A stretch of 64,000 nt of DNA from Hydrogenophaga sp. (GCF_030651625.1 NZ_JAUSCF010000023.1:62001-126000), one strand, 5' to 3'. Shown: positions 52,507-61,778, counted from the stretch's first letter. Translations and numbers: made by a program. Notes: a model not told the origin generated them from the sequence alone.

Positions 52507-54165
52507 ATGAGCGACACCACCTTCGACCACATTGTCATCGGCGCCGGCACGGCCGGCTGCCTGCTCGCCAATCGGCTCAGCGCAGACCCTGCCCGGCGCG
52601 TGCTGCTGATTGAAGCCGGTCGAAAGGACGACTACCACTGGATCCACATTCCGGTGGGCTACCTCTACTGCATTGGCAACCCGCGCACCGACTGGCTCTA
52701 CCAGACCGAGGCCGACGCTGGCCTCAACGGCCGCAAGCTGCGCTACCCGCGCGGCAAGACGCTGGGCGGTTGTTCCAGCATCAACGGCATGATCTACATG
52801 CGCGGCCAGGCGCGCGACTACGACCAGTGGGCCAGCCTCACCGGTGACGACGACTGGGGCTGGGAAAGCTGCCTGAAAGACTTCAAGGCCCACGAAGACC
52901 ACTACCGCCTGGACGCTCAGGCTGACCCGGCCTTCGCCGCGCTGCATGGTAACCGCCACCAGGGTGGCGGCGGCGAATGGCGGGTGGAGAAACAGCGCCT
53001 GCGCTGGGACGTGCTCGACGCCTTCGCCCAGGCCGCGCAGGAAGCCGGCATACCGGCCACGGCCGACTTCAACACCGGCAACAACGAAGGCGTGGGCTAC
53101 TTCGAGGTGAACCAGAAGGCCGGTTGGCGCTGGAACGCGTCAAAGGCATTTTTGCGACCGGTTCAACACCGGCCCAACCTCACGGTGTGGACCGAAACGC
53201 ATGTGCAAAAACTCACCCTGGCGCGCGACCCCGGTGGGGTGCTGCGCTGCACCGGCGCCGAAGTGCTGCGTGGCGGCCAGACCGTGCAGGTGAACGCGAG
53301 CCGCGAGGTGGTGCTCAGTGCCGGCGCCATCGGTTCGCCGCAAATACTGCAGCTCTCCGGCATTGGGCCGGCGCCGCTGCTCAACCAGATCGGTGTGCCG
53401 GTGCAGCACCCCCTGCCGGGCGTGGGCGAGAACCTGCAGGACCACTTGCAGATCCGCTCGGTCTACAAAGTCACTGGCGCCAAAACGCTCAACGCCCTGG
53501 CCAGTTCCCTCTGGGGCAAGGCCAGCATCGGTCTGGAATATGTGCTCAAACGCAGCGGCCCAATGAGCATGGCACCCAGCCAGCTCGGCGCCTTCACTCG
53601 CAGCGATCCCGCACAGCCGTGGCCGAATCTCGAATACCACGTGCAGCCGCTCAGCCTGGAAGCCTTCGGCGAACCGCTGCACGCCTTCCCGGCGTTCACC
53701 GCCAGCGTGTGCAACCTCAACCCCAGCAGCCGGGGGCATGTGCGCATCAAGACCGCGCGCGCGGCCGACGCGCCCGCCATTGCGCCTTGTTACCTCAGCA
53801 CCGACGAAGACCGCCGCGTCGCCGCCGACAGCTTGCGCGTGACCCGACGCATCGTGTCGCAGCCCGCGCTGGCGAAGTACAAGCCGGAAGAATTCAAGCC
53901 CGGCGTGCAGTTCCAGACCGACGAAGAGCTCGCCCGTCTGGCCGGCGACATCGCCAGCACCATCTTCCACCCGGTGGGCACCACCCGCATGGGCCGTGCC
54001 GATGACGGCATGGCCGTGGTCGACAGCCACCTGCGCGTGCGCGGCGTGGCGGGTCTGCGCGTGGTGGACGCGGGCGTGATGCCCACCATCACCAGCGGCA
54101 ACACCAACAGCCCCACGCTCATGATTGCGGAAAAAGCGGCGCGGTGGATGCTGGCCGGGGACTAG
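52507..54165 (+). CDS. GMC-family FAD oxidoreductase (choline/alcohol dehydrogenase type)
   Basis: A 552-aa flavoprotein. N-terminal FAD fold HIVIGAGTAGCLLANRLSAD and VLLIEAG; GMC signature 1 RGKTLGGCSSINGMIYMRG; signature 2 SAGAIGSPQILQLSGIGP; C-terminal HPVGTTRMG and DAGVMPTITSGNTNSPTLMI. It oxidises an alcohol; the substrate cannot be told. The hairpin after its stop probably ends transcription. Regulated probably by the divergent LysR. Confidence 0.92.
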   Translation: MSDTTFDHIVIGAGTAGCLLANRLSADPARRVLLIEAGRKDDYHWIHIPVGYLYCIGNPRTDWLYQTEADAGLNGRKLRYPRGKTLGGCSSINGMIYMRGQARDYDQWASLTGDDDWGWESCLKDFKAHEDHYRLDAQADPAFAALHGNRHQGGGGEWRVEKQRLRWDVLDAFAQAAQEAGIPATADFNTGNNEGVGYFEVNQKAGWRWNASKAFLRPVQHRPNLTVWTETHVQKLTLARDPGGVLRCTGAEVLRGGQTVQVNASREVVLSAGAIGSPQILQLSGIGPAPLLNQIGVPVQHPLPGVGENLQDHLQIRSVYKVTGAKTLNALASSLWGKASIGLEYVLKRSGPMSMAPSQLGAFTRSDPAQPWPNLEYHVQPLSLEAFGEPLHAFPAFTASVCNLNPSSRGHVRIKTARAADAPAIAPCYLSTDEDRRVAADSLRVTRRIVSQPALAKYKPEEFKPGVQFQTDEELARLAGDIASTIFHPVGTTRMGRADDGMAVVDSHLRVRGVAGLRVVDAGVMPTITSGNTNSPTLMIAEKAARWMLAGD

Positions 54166-54216
54166 GGCCTGTTGACACTATTTTTCCATCTTGAAAAAAT
54201 AGTGCTAGCAGGCCCT
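54164..54216 (+). terminator. Strong hairpin after the GMC gene
   Basis: AGGGCCTGttGACACTATTT pairs with AAATAGTGctAGCAGGCCCT, an interrupted stem of about 20 bp beginning in the stop codon (TAG). U-rich arm sequence lies inside the stem rather than after it, so it may be a two-sided terminator between convergent genes. A palindromic repeat follows directly. Confidence 0.6.
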
Positions 54217-54290
54217 AACCCCCCGCGTCGCCTTTGGCGCCACCCCCTGAAAGGGGGCGACACCTGAGGCCCGGCAGCGCCGGTTCCCTG
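54217..54290 (+). repeat. Post-stop palindromic repeat, copy D
   Basis: Follows the GMC hairpin: CCCCCCGCGTCGCCTTTGGC, CACCCCCTGAAAGGGGGCGA, then GGCCCGGCAGCGCCGGTTCC. Same order and strand as the gene before it. Confidence 0.8.
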
Positions 54291-54365
54291 GTGTTTCTGG
54301 ATGGGGGACACCTCCGCTGGCTGCGCCATTCAATGCCACCATTGACGGCTTTTCGGCGCTCAGGA

Positions 54366-54824
54366 TCAGCGAATTCCGCCCACATAGCGCCCGCCGGGCT
54401 CGTCATCTTCCGGTTTGCGCGCAGAGCCAAACACGGATGAAAGCGTGGACTCCAGGAAGCCGCTGGCGGGCACCGAGTCTGCGAACCCGCTGCGGCGTGC
54501 GGGCACAGGTGCGGCGGTCTGTGCAGGTGCTGGTGAAGTCGATGCCGCCGTCTGAGCACTGTGCAGTCGCTCGGCGGCCGCCTGCAGCAGAGGTTTGCGG
54601 GCCACGGCGCCCATGGACGGAATCAGTGCTTCGAGCTTGTCGGCCAGTGGCAGCAGCTCGGTGTGCCCATCGCTGGCCGCCTGGGCGCGCGCATACGCAA
54701 CCATGGCGGTTGCGTACTCGGCGTTGTTCACCATCCACTCGGTGTCGGTCACCCGCCCGGTCTTGCGACGCAACACCACATGCAAGTGCGCCGCGATCGC
54801 GAACAGGTCATTCGTGGTGCTCAT
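54366..54824 (-). CDS. Hypothetical protein (151 aa)
   Basis: The N-terminal half is helical (DLFAIAAHLHVVLRRKTGRV, WMVNNAEYATAMVAYARAQA) and the C-terminal half low-complexity (STSPAPAQTAAPVPARRSGF). No signal peptide or domain recognised. It seems to be a Comamonadaceae-type conserved hypothetical. The ATG at 54824 follows a GGAGGC-type site. It lies downstream of the ammonium transporter. Confidence 0.7.
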   Translation of the reverse strand: MSTTNDLFAIAAHLHVVLRRKTGRVTDTEWMVNNAEYATAMVAYARAQAASDGHTELLPLADKLEALIPSMGAVARKPLLQAAAERLHSAQTAASTSPAPAQTAAPVPARRSGFADSVPASGFLESTLSSVFGSARKPEDDEPGGRYVGGIR

Positions 54825-54915
54825 GGCGCCTCCGTATGGCAGAAGCCTTCGCGCACCGAATCGCTGTTTGCCCCCTTCGCTCGGGTAGCGCAAGCGTCGC
54901 AGGCGCGAGAGGGGG

Positions 54916-56271
54916 TCAATTCAGGCTTTCGTTGTGCAGCGCCAGGTCCAGGCCCGTGCGTTCTTCCACCTCGCGCACCCTCAACCGGGTCACGCGCGAC
55001 GTGATCCACAGCACCAGCGCCGTCATCACCAGGCTGTAGGCCAGCACGGCGGCACAGGCAATCACCTGGGCCAGCAGGCTGGCTTCCACACCAGCAATCG
55101 CAGGGTCGGCCAGCAGACCGGTGAGCAGTGCACCCACCAGACCGCCCACGCCGTGCACGCCAAACACATCGAGCGAATCGTCGGCGCGCAGCTTGCGCTT
55201 GAGCACGGTCGCGCCCCAGTAGCAGGCCGCACCCGCCACCAGGCCAATGACCACTGCGCCGCGCAGCGTGACAAAACCGGCCGCTGGTGTGATCGCCACC
55301 AGCCCGGACACCACGCCCGAACACAAGCCCAGCAAAGAGGCGCGTTTGCGTGCCAGCCATTCGGCAGCCATCCACGACAGGGCGCCCGCAGCTGCGGCGA
55401 TGTGCGTCACCGCGATGGCCAACCCGGCACGGCCGTCGGCGGCGAGCGCGGAGCCTCCGTTGAAGCCGAACCAGCCCACCCACAGCAACCCGGTGCCGGC
55501 CATGGTCATGCCCAGGTTGTAGGGAACAAAAGGTTCACGGCCGTAACCCTCGCGCGGCCCCAGTGCGTAGGCGCACACCAGCGCCGCGGCGCCTGCGTTG
55601 ATATGCACCACCGCGCCGCCGGCAAAGTCCAGCGCGCCCAGCTGGGCCAGCCAGCCACCCGGCTCCCACACCCAGTGCGCCACCGGTGCGTACACCAGCA
55701 CCAGCCACAGGCTGGCAAACAGCAGCAACGCACCAAAGTGCATGCGCTCCACCAGCGCGCCCACCACCAGCGCACAGGTGATGATGGCAAAGGTGAGCTG
55801 GAACATGGCAAACACCGATTCGGGCAGGTGCGGGGCAATGTGGCTCACCGCCACCTGACCCGTGCTGCCCAGGTATTCCAGCCCGGAAAATCCCATGCGC
55901 TCCACACCACCGACCCACCCGCCCAGGCCGCCATAGCCAGGGGTGAAGGCCAGTGAATAGGCCAGCCCGAACCACAGCAGACTCACCACCGCCGCGATGC
56001 CGACCACGCTGGCCATGGTGTTGATGACATTGAAACGACGCACCATGCCGCCATAAAACAGGGCAATCCCTGGCAAGGTCATGAGCAGCACCAATGCGGT
56101 GCTGACCATGATCCAGGCGGTGTCTGCGCCCTGCAGCGCCTGGCTGGCGACCAGACCCGGTGCACTCAGAGGTGTGGCCTCCGGGGTGGCCGTCTGGGCC
56201 CACAGGTTGGAAGACATCAGGAAGGCGGACGCGCTCGCCGCGCCCGCAGGAAACCAGCGGTTTTGGTGCAT
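54916..56271 (-). CDS. amtB: Ammonium transporter (Amt/MEP/Rh family)
   Basis: A 451-aa channel with a signal peptide and eleven expected TM helices. Visible marks: LMTLPGIALFYGGMVRRFNV, the pore histidine in DFAGGAVVHINAGAAALV, GRTHEG-like loops and the second pore histidine in GVHGVGGLVGALLTG. No adjacent glnK. A C-run/G-run palindrome follows its stop on the minus strand (54871-54914). Confidence 0.95.
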   Translation of the reverse strand: MHQNRWFPAGAASASAFLMSSNLWAQTATPEATPLSAPGLVASQALQGADTAWIMVSTALVLLMTLPGIALFYGGMVRRFNVINTMASVVGIAAVVSLLWFGLAYSLAFTPGYGGLGGWVGGVERMGFSGLEYLGSTGQVAVSHIAPHLPESVFAMFQLTFAIITCALVVGALVERMHFGALLLFASLWLVLVYAPVAHWVWEPGGWLAQLGALDFAGGAVVHINAGAAALVCAYALGPREGYGREPFVPYNLGMTMAGTGLLWVGWFGFNGGSALAADGRAGLAIAVTHIAAAAGALSWMAAEWLARKRASLLGLCSGVVSGLVAITPAAGFVTLRGAVVIGLVAGAACYWGATVLKRKLRADDSLDVFGVHGVGGLVGALLTGLLADPAIAGVEASLLAQVIACAAVLAYSLVMTALVLWITSRVTRLRVREVEERTGLDLALHNESLN

Positions 56272-56489
56272 TTTGTTACCTCAGCCAACGACAGAGCGAA
56301 CAGTGCATTTCCTGTGCCAAGGGTTGTCCCGGGTGCGGGAAAGCCCCGATGCACAGCGCTGGTGCGAACGGATACAGTCCATGCACTCGCAAACAGCGCA
56401 CTGCGCTGGTGACCGCGGGGGACCGAGGAGACAACCCAGTCCAACAAGAACAACCTGTTTCAGCGTCCCCAGAGATGCCAGAGATCAGC

Positions 56490-56518
56490 AGCCAACCCCC
56501 CGGGGTTGGCTTTTTTTT
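56490..56518 (+). terminator. Intrinsic terminator with no upstream plus-strand gene
   Basis: AGCCAACCCC pairs with GGGGTTGGCT (10-bp stem, two-base loop, possibly opening to four), followed by eight T. It is a textbook rho-independent terminator. The only plus-strand transcription that could reach it starts in the amtB leader, so it may end a small RNA or stop read-through before the hup promoter. Confidence 0.85.
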
Positions 56519-56657
56519 CGTCCGTGCGCGGCGCGACTGACGCCTTCACAGATGGAAATTCTTTTATCGGTCTGTTTCATGAAATGGAACAATAGTTTCC
56601 ACTCCCTGTGGTGAACGGATTTTGAGCCGACGAATGTCATCGTAAAAACATGATTGA

Positions 56658-56670
56658 AATCAATGCCTTG
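56658..56670 (+). promoter_or_regulatory. IHF consensus site upstream of hupS
   Basis: The sequence AATCAATGCCTTG fits the IHF consensus WATCAA-N4-TTR at every position. It lies 39 bp before a sigma54-type promoter, as IHF sites do when they bend DNA to bring an NtrC-type activator to the polymerase. A near-palindrome GGAACAATAGTTTCC (56586-56600), further upstream, is a possible activator site. Confidence 0.55.
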
Positions 56671-56708
56671 AATGCATTGATCGGTGTTTTCCCTCGGTTG
56701 GTCTGTCG

Positions 56709-56724
56709 TGGCCTGGCGATTGCA
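56709..56724 (+). promoter_or_regulatory. Sigma54 (-24/-12) promoter of the hup operon
   Basis: TGGC, seven bases, TTGCA matches the -24/-12 consensus with the correct 12-base GG-to-GC distance. It lies about 70 bp before hupS. Membrane-bound hydrogenase operons in Cupriavidus and relatives use sigma54 with the NtrC-type activator HoxA, which fits. Confidence 0.7.
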
Positions 56725-56794
56725 GACGGTCACATACCTGCCTGTATGGGCGAGGCCCGGTTCTGCCCCAGATCAGCCAACGGAGACAACCCCC

Positions 56795-57886
56795 ATGATG
56801 GAAACCTTTTACGAGGTGATGCGCCGAAAGGGCATTTCGCGCCGCAGCTTTCTGAAGTACTGCTCGCTCACCGCCACTTCACTGGGGCTGGCGCCCTCGT
56901 TCGTGCCCCAGATCGCGCACGCCATGGAAACCAAGCCGCGCACGCCGGTGCTCTGGCTGCACGGGCTGGAATGCACCTGCTGCACCGAATCGTTCATCCG
57001 CTCGGCGCACCCGCTGGCCAAGGACGTGGTGCTGTCCATGATCTCGCTGGACTACGACGACACCCTGATGGCCGCCGCCGGCCACCAGGCCGAGGCGATC
57101 CTGGAGGAGATCATGACCAAGTACAAAGGCCAGTACATCCTGGCCGTGGAGGGCAACCCGCCGCTGAACGAGGGCGGCATGTTCTGCATCCAGTCGGGCA
57201 AGCCCTTCATCGAGAAGCTCAAGCACGTGGCGAAAGACGCCAAGGCCATCATCGCCTGGGGATCGTGTGCGTCGTGGGGCTGTGTGCAGGCCGCCAAGCC
57301 CAACCCGACGCAGGCCACGCCGATCCACAAGGTCATCACCGACAAACCCATCATCAAGGTGCCAGGCTGCCCGCCCATCCCCGAGGTGATGACGGGCGTG
57401 ATCACCTACATGCTGACGTTTGACCGCATCCCCGAACTGGACCGCCAGGGTCGGCCCAAGATGTTCTACAGCCAGCGTATTCACGACAAGTGCTATCGCC
57501 GGCCCCACTTCGACGCCGGCCAGTTCGTCGAGGCCTGGGACGACGAGTCCGCGCGCCGCGGCTACTGCCTCTACAAGGTCGGCTGCAAGGGCCCGACCAC
57601 CTACAACGCCTGCTCCACCGTGCAATGGAACGAGGGCACCAGCTGGCCCATCAAGGCTGGCCACGGCTGCATCGGCTGCTCGGAAGACGGCTTCTGGGAC
57701 AAGGGTTCTTTCTACGACCGCCTGACCACCATCCACGCCTTCGGCATCGAAGCCAACGCTGACCAGATCGGTGGCACGACGGCCGGTGTGGTGGGCGCTG
57801 CGGTGGCCGCGCACGCCGCCGTCTCGGTGGCCAAGCGCTCGCGCGACAAGGCCGCCGAGAAGAAAGCGGCTTCCGCCAACAGCTGA
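56795..57886 (+). CDS. hupS: Uptake [NiFe]-hydrogenase small subunit, group 1d, O2-tolerant type
   Basis: A 363-aa precursor. Tat signal [10 protein letters not shown] with cleavage after AHA at residue 43. Proximal-cluster cysteines are 60, 62, 63, 158, 163 and 192 of the precursor, that is 17, 19, 20, 115, 120 and 149 of the mature protein. The two extra ones (19 and 120) mark the [4Fe-3S] cluster of O2-tolerant enzymes. The C-terminus has a hydrophobic anchor [20 protein letters not shown]. Start at 56795 with CGGAGACAA upstream. Confidence 0.96.
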   Translation: MMETFYEVMRRKGISRRSFLKYCSLTATSLGLAPSFVPQIAHAMETKPRTPVLWLHGLECTCCTESFIRSAHPLAKDVVLSMISLDYDDTLMAAAGHQAEAILEEIMTKYKGQYILAVEGNPPLNEGGMFCIQSGKPFIEKLKHVAKDAKAIIAWGSCASWGCVQAAKPNPTQATPIHKVITDKPIIKVPGCPPIPEVMTGVITYMLTFDRIPELDRQGRPKMFYSQRIHDKCYRRPHFDAGQFVEAWDDESARRGYCLYKVGCKGPTTYNACSTVQWNEGTSWPIKAGHGCIGCSEDGFWDKGSFYDRLTTIHAFGIEANADQIGGTTAGVVGAAVAAHAAVSVAKRSRDKAAEKKAASANS

Positions 57887-57910
57887 TCCAGACCACACAG
57901 GAAGAACACC

Positions 57911-59770
57911 ATGGGTGCATACGAAACACAGGGCTTCAACCTCGACAACACCGGCCGGCGCATCGTCGTCGACCCGGTCACGCGCATCGAAGGCCACATG
58001 CGCTGCGAGGTCAACCTTGACAGCAACAACGTCATCCGCAATGCGGTGTCCACGGGCACCATGTGGCGCGGTCTGGAGGTGATTCTGAAAGGCCGCGATC
58101 CGCGTGACGCCTGGGCGTTTGTGGAGCGCATCTGCGGCGTCTGCACCGGCTGCCACGCGCTTACCTCGGTGCGCGCGGTGGAAGATGCGCTGGGCATCCG
58201 CATCCCGCTGAACGCCCACCTGATCCGCGAGATGATGGCCAAGACGCTGCAGGTGCACGACCACGCGGTGCATTTCTACCACCTGCACGCGCTGGACTGG
58301 GTCGACGTGATCTCCAGCCTGCAGGCCGACCCGAAAAAGACCAGCGATCTGCAACACCTGGTCTCGCCCTCGCACCCGATGTCCTCGCCCGGCTACTTCC
58401 GCGACGTGCAGAACCGCCTGAAGAAGTTCGTCGAGAGTGGCCAGCTCGGCCCGTTTGCCAACGGCTACTGGGGCTCCAAGGCCTATGTGCTGCCGCCCGA
58501 GGCCAACCTGATGGCCGTGACGCACTATCTGGAGGCGCTGGACCTGCAGAAGGAGTGGGTGAAGGTGCACACCGTCTTCGGTGGCAAGAACCCACACCCC
58601 AACTACCTGGTGGGCGGTGTGCCCTGCGCCATCAACATCGATGGCAACGGTGCCGCAGGGGCCCCGATCAACATGGAGCGCCTGAACTTTGTGCAGGCCC
58701 GTATCCAGGAGATGATCGATTTCAACAACAACGTCTACATCCCGGACGTGCTGGCCATCGGCACGATTTACAAGAACGCCGGCTGGCTGTACGGCGGCGG
58801 CCTGAGCGCCACCAACGTGGCCGACTACGGCACGTATGAGAAGGTGCCGTACGACTTCAGCACCCACCAGCTGCCGGGTGGCGTGATTCTCGATGGCAAC
58901 TGGGACAAGATCCACGAGATTGACCCGCGCGACCCCGAGCAGGTGCAGGAATTCGTGAGCCACAGCTGGTACAAATACGCCGACGAAACCAAGGGCCTGC
59001 ACCCCTGGGAAGGCGTGACGGAAGCAAACTACGCCCCCGAAGGCCCGAACTTCAAGGGTACGCGCACCCGGATCGAACAGATCGACGAGTCGGCCAAGTA
59101 CTCGTGGATCAAGAGCCCGCGCTGGCGGGGTCACGCGGTCGAGGTCGGCCCGCTCTCGCGCTACATCCTGGGCTACGCCCACGCGGTGCAGGGCAACAAA
59201 TGGTGCCAGCGCGTGAAGGAACAGGTGGACGAATCGGCGGTGGCCATCAACAGTGCCATTCCCAAGGCACTGGGCCTGCCCGAGACGAACTACACGCTCA
59301 AGCAACTGCTGCCCACCACCATCGGCCGCACCCTGGCGCGCGCGCTGGAGAGCCAGTACAGCGCCGAGATGATGATGGACGACTTCCGCCAGATGGTGCA
59401 GAACATCAAGGACGGCGACAGCAGCACCGCCAATGTCGAGAAGTGGGATCCGGCCACCTGGCCGAAAGAAGCCAAGGGCGTGGGCACGGTCGCTGCGCCG
59501 CGCGGCATGCTGGGCCACTGGATCAAGATCAAGGACGGCAAGATCGAGAACTACCAGTGCGTGGTGCCCACCACCTGGAACGGATCGCCACGCGACACCA
59601 AGGGCCAGATCGGCGCCTTCGAGGCCTCGCTGATGAACACGCCCATGGTCAATCCCGAGCAGCCGCTGGAGATCCTGCGCACGCTGCACAGCTTCGACCC
59701 CTGCCTGGCCTGCTCGACTCACGTGATGAGCGAAGACGGGCAGGAGATGGCACGGGTCACGGTGAGGTGA
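57911..59770 (+). CDS. hupL: Uptake [NiFe]-hydrogenase large subunit
   Basis: A 619-aa subunit holding the Ni-Fe(CN)2CO site. The L1 motif [15 protein letters not shown] gives Cys75 and Cys78; the C-terminal DPCLACSTH gives Cys598 and Cys601. The 15-residue tail [15 protein letters not shown] after His604 is removed by the HupD protease. It folds with hupS in the Tat pathway. A palindromic repeat follows its stop. Confidence 0.96.
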   Translation: MGAYETQGFNLDNTGRRIVVDPVTRIEGHMRCEVNLDSNNVIRNAVSTGTMWRGLEVILKGRDPRDAWAFVERICGVCTGCHALTSVRAVEDALGIRIPLNAHLIREMMAKTLQVHDHAVHFYHLHALDWVDVISSLQADPKKTSDLQHLVSPSHPMSSPGYFRDVQNRLKKFVESGQLGPFANGYWGSKAYVLPPEANLMAVTHYLEALDLQKEWVKVHTVFGGKNPHPNYLVGGVPCAINIDGNGAAGAPINMERLNFVQARIQEMIDFNNNVYIPDVLAIGTIYKNAGWLYGGGLSATNVADYGTYEKVPYDFSTHQLPGGVILDGNWDKIHEIDPRDPEQVQEFVSHSWYKYADETKGLHPWEGVTEANYAPEGPNFKGTRTRIEQIDESAKYSWIKSPRWRGHAVEVGPLSRYILGYAHAVQGNKWCQRVKEQVDESAVAINSAIPKALGLPETNYTLKQLLPTTIGRTLARALESQYSAEMMMDDFRQMVQNIKDGDSSTANVEKWDPATWPKEAKGVGTVAAPRGMLGHWIKIKDGKIENYQCVVPTTWNGSPRDTKGQIGAFEASLMNTPMVNPEQPLEILRTLHSFDPCLACSTHVMSEDGQEMARVTVR

Positions 59771-59843
59771 CCCCCCTGCGCCGCTTCGCGTCTTCCCCCC
59801 GGAGGGGGGACGCACCCAGTGGCCCGGCAAAGCCGGTTCCACG
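59770..59843 (+). repeat. Post-stop palindromic repeat, copy E (between hupL and hupE)
   Basis: Begins at the stop of hupL: CCCCCCTGCGCCGCTTCGCG, TCTTCCCCCCGGAGGGGGGA, then AGTGGCCCGGCAAAGCCGG and TTCCACGG. Its position between structural and accessory hydrogenase genes could lower downstream expression or protect the hupSL mRNA. Confidence 0.85.
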
Positions 59844-59922
59844 GGTGCCCTGGACAAGCCCCGTCGCGCTCGCAATGTCTCTGGACCATTGAACTGTTCT
59901 GAACCTACACGAGGAGAAACAC

Positions 59923-60525
59923 ATGCAATCGAAAAACATCCGTCGCGTCACAGCGGCCGTGCTGCTGGCCGGTCTCGCCAGCGCGGCCCAGGCCCATCCG
60001 GGCCACGGCGCCACCAGCCTCATGGAAGGCCTGGTGCACCCCTTCGGCCTGGACCACCTGCTGGCCATGGTGGCCGTGGGTGTGTGGTCGGTCTCGGCCC
60101 TGCCGAAAGGCAAGTCCTGGCAGGGCCCGGCCACCTTCCTGCTGGCGCTGGTCATCAGCGCCGCGCTGGGCGCAGCGGGCGTGAGCCTGCCGTTCCTGGA
60201 GCAGGGCGTGGCGTTGTCGGTGGTGCTGTTCGGCGCCATGCTGGTGCTGGCCCGCCAGCCGATGCCGGCCGCCGTCGGCCTGGGGCTGGTGGCCGCAGCG
60301 GCTTCGCTGCACGGTCTGGCGCACGGCGCTGAAACACCGGCCACGGGCTTCGCGGGCTATGCCGCGGGCTTTCTGCTGACCACCGCTGCGCTGCACATCG
60401 GCGGCGTGTTCGCCGGCCTCGGCATCCGCCGCGCGCTGGCCGAACGCAGCGGCTGGGCGCTGGGTGGCCTGGGCGCGCTGCTGGGCGCATCGGGCCTGGT
60501 GCTCTTCGGTCAGCTGTCGGCCTGA
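59923..60525 (+). CDS. hupE: HupE/UreJ-family nickel permease
   Basis: A 200-aa membrane protein with a cleavable signal peptide (AAVLLAGLASAAQA) and then HPGHGATSLMEGLVHPFGLD followed by HLLAMVAVG, the metal-binding histidine motif of HupE/UreJ. It supplies Ni2+ for the hydrogenase. GAGGAG precedes the start. About six TM helices. Confidence 0.93.
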   Translation: MQSKNIRRVTAAVLLAGLASAAQAHPGHGATSLMEGLVHPFGLDHLLAMVAVGVWSVSALPKGKSWQGPATFLLALVISAALGAAGVSLPFLEQGVALSVVLFGAMLVLARQPMPAAVGLGLVAAAASLHGLAHGAETPATGFAGYAAGFLLTTAALHIGGVFAGLGIRRALAERSGWALGGLGALLGASGLVLFGQLSA

Positions 60526-60566
60526 CGGCCACCCCGATCCACGGCAACCGTTATTTGGAGGCCACC

Positions 60567-61298
60567 ATGTCCACCACATCCCCCGAACGCCTCGCCGATG
60601 TCACCGGCATCGACGAGAGTGCCGTCTCGCACGGCCAGAGCACCAAGTCCGTCTACGTGTACGAAGCGCCGGTGCGCCTCTGGCACTGGATCAACGCGGC
60701 GTCCATCACTGTGCTGGCAGTCACTGGCTACTTCATCGGCGTGCCACTGCCCACCATGCCCGGTGAAGCCAGCGACCACTACCTGATGGGCTACATCCGT
60801 TTCGCCCACTTCACCGCGGGCTACCTGCTGGCCGTGGGCCTGCTGGGTCGTGCCTACTGGGCCATCGTTGGCAACCACCACGCGCGCGAGATGTTCTGGG
60901 TGCCCATCTTCCAGAAAGCCTACTGGCATGAGGTGTTCACCATGCTCAAGTGGTACGCCTTTCTGATTCCCCGGCCCGGCCGCTACGTGGGCCACAACCC
61001 GCTGGCGCGGCTGGCCATGTTCTCGGGCTTCCTGATGCTCTCGATCTTCATGATCGTCACCGGCTTCGCGCTCTACGGCGAAGGGGCTCAGGTGGGTTCG
61101 TGGCAGGAGCGCATGTTCGGCTGGGTGATCCCGTTGTTCGGCCAGAGCCAGGACGTGCACACCTGGCACCGCATGGGCATGTGGGCGCTGATCATCTTCA
61201 TCGTCCTGCATGTGTACGCCGCGATCCGCGAAGACATCATGGGCCGCCAGTCCATCGTCTCGACCATGATCTCCGGCCGTAGAACGTTCAAGGACTGA
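60567..61298 (+). CDS. hupC: Ni/Fe-hydrogenase b-type cytochrome subunit
   Basis: A 243-aa protein with four TM helices and heme b ligands (VRLWHWINAASITVLAVTGY, IRFAHFTAGYLLAVGL, DVHTWHRMGMWALII, FIVLHVYAAIREDIM). It passes electrons from HupSL to quinone. The ATG at 60567 follows TTTGGAGG. Four-helix HyaC family, usual length. Confidence 0.95.
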   Translation: MSTTSPERLADVTGIDESAVSHGQSTKSVYVYEAPVRLWHWINAASITVLAVTGYFIGVPLPTMPGEASDHYLMGYIRFAHFTAGYLLAVGLLGRAYWAIVGNHHAREMFWVPIFQKAYWHEVFTMLKWYAFLIPRPGRYVGHNPLARLAMFSGFLMLSIFMIVTGFALYGEGAQVGSWQERMFGWVIPLFGQSQDVHTWHRMGMWALIIFIVLHVYAAIREDIMGRQSIVSTMISGRRTFKD

Positions 61299-61370
61299 CC
61301 CCCCCGCGCCGCCTTCGGCGTCACCCCCCAGGGGCGGCGCTGGAGGCCCGGCAAAGCCGGTTCCTCGGCG
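61299..61370 (+). repeat. Post-stop palindromic repeat, copy F
   Basis: Starts at the first base after the hupC stop: CCCCCCCGCGCCGCCTTCGG, CGTCACCCCCCAGGGGCGGC, then GGCCCGGCAAAGCCGGTTCC. It separates hupC from the higA-like gene. Confidence 0.85.
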
Positions 61371-61410
61371 CCCTGAACTTCCATCCCTTCGCTCCACCAG
61401 CTTGCCCATC

Positions 61411-61758
61411 ATGTCGCGTCTTGCTCCACATCGTCTGCACACCATCGCGTCGGTGATCCCGCCGCGGGGCGTTCCGGTGCGCACGCCCATGCACCCGGGG
61501 CGGCTGCTGGCGCGCACCTGCCTGGCGCCGCTGGGGCTGAGCCAGAGCGAGGCGGCCCGGGTGCTGGGCCTGTCGCGCCGCCGGCTGCACGAGCTGGTGC
61601 ACGGCCAGCGCGCGATGTCGCCCGACACCGCCATCCGCTGCGCGCGCCAGTTCGGCATCGACGCCGGCTTCTGGCTCGCGCACCAGGCCGCCTGGGACAG
61701 CTTCCACGCCTGGAAGCGCCTGTGTTCCGGTTCGGTCACCCCTTCCGCCTCCCACTGA
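61411..61758 (+). CDS. Orphan HigA-family (XRE) regulator inside the hup cluster
   Basis: A 115-aa protein with a HigA-type helix-turn-helix: HPGRLLARTCLAPLGLSQSE, AARVLGLSRRRLHELVHGQR and SPDTAIRCARQFGIDAGFWL. HigA antitoxins normally pair with a HigB toxin; none lies here. It may have been taken over as a regulator of the hydrogenase genes. The start at 61411 has no strong ribosome site. Confidence 0.8.
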   Translation: MSRLAPHRLHTIASVIPPRGVPVRTPMHPGRLLARTCLAPLGLSQSEAARVLGLSRRRLHELVHGQRAMSPDTAIRCARQFGIDAGFWLAHQAAWDSFHAWKRLCSGSVTPSASH

Positions 61759-61778
61759 GTTTTTCGGGACCACCCACC

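Noticed and set aside
56321-56437. 6S RNA or SRP RNA
   Set aside because: The closing stem exists, but the conserved sequence marks of 6S (central bubble) or SRP RNA (GGAA tetraloop region) were not found.
56879-59875. A 998-codon open frame antisense to hupS and hupL
   Set aside because: It is the mirror of the hydrogenase genes, which have unmistakable motifs; the antisense product has no recognisable fold.
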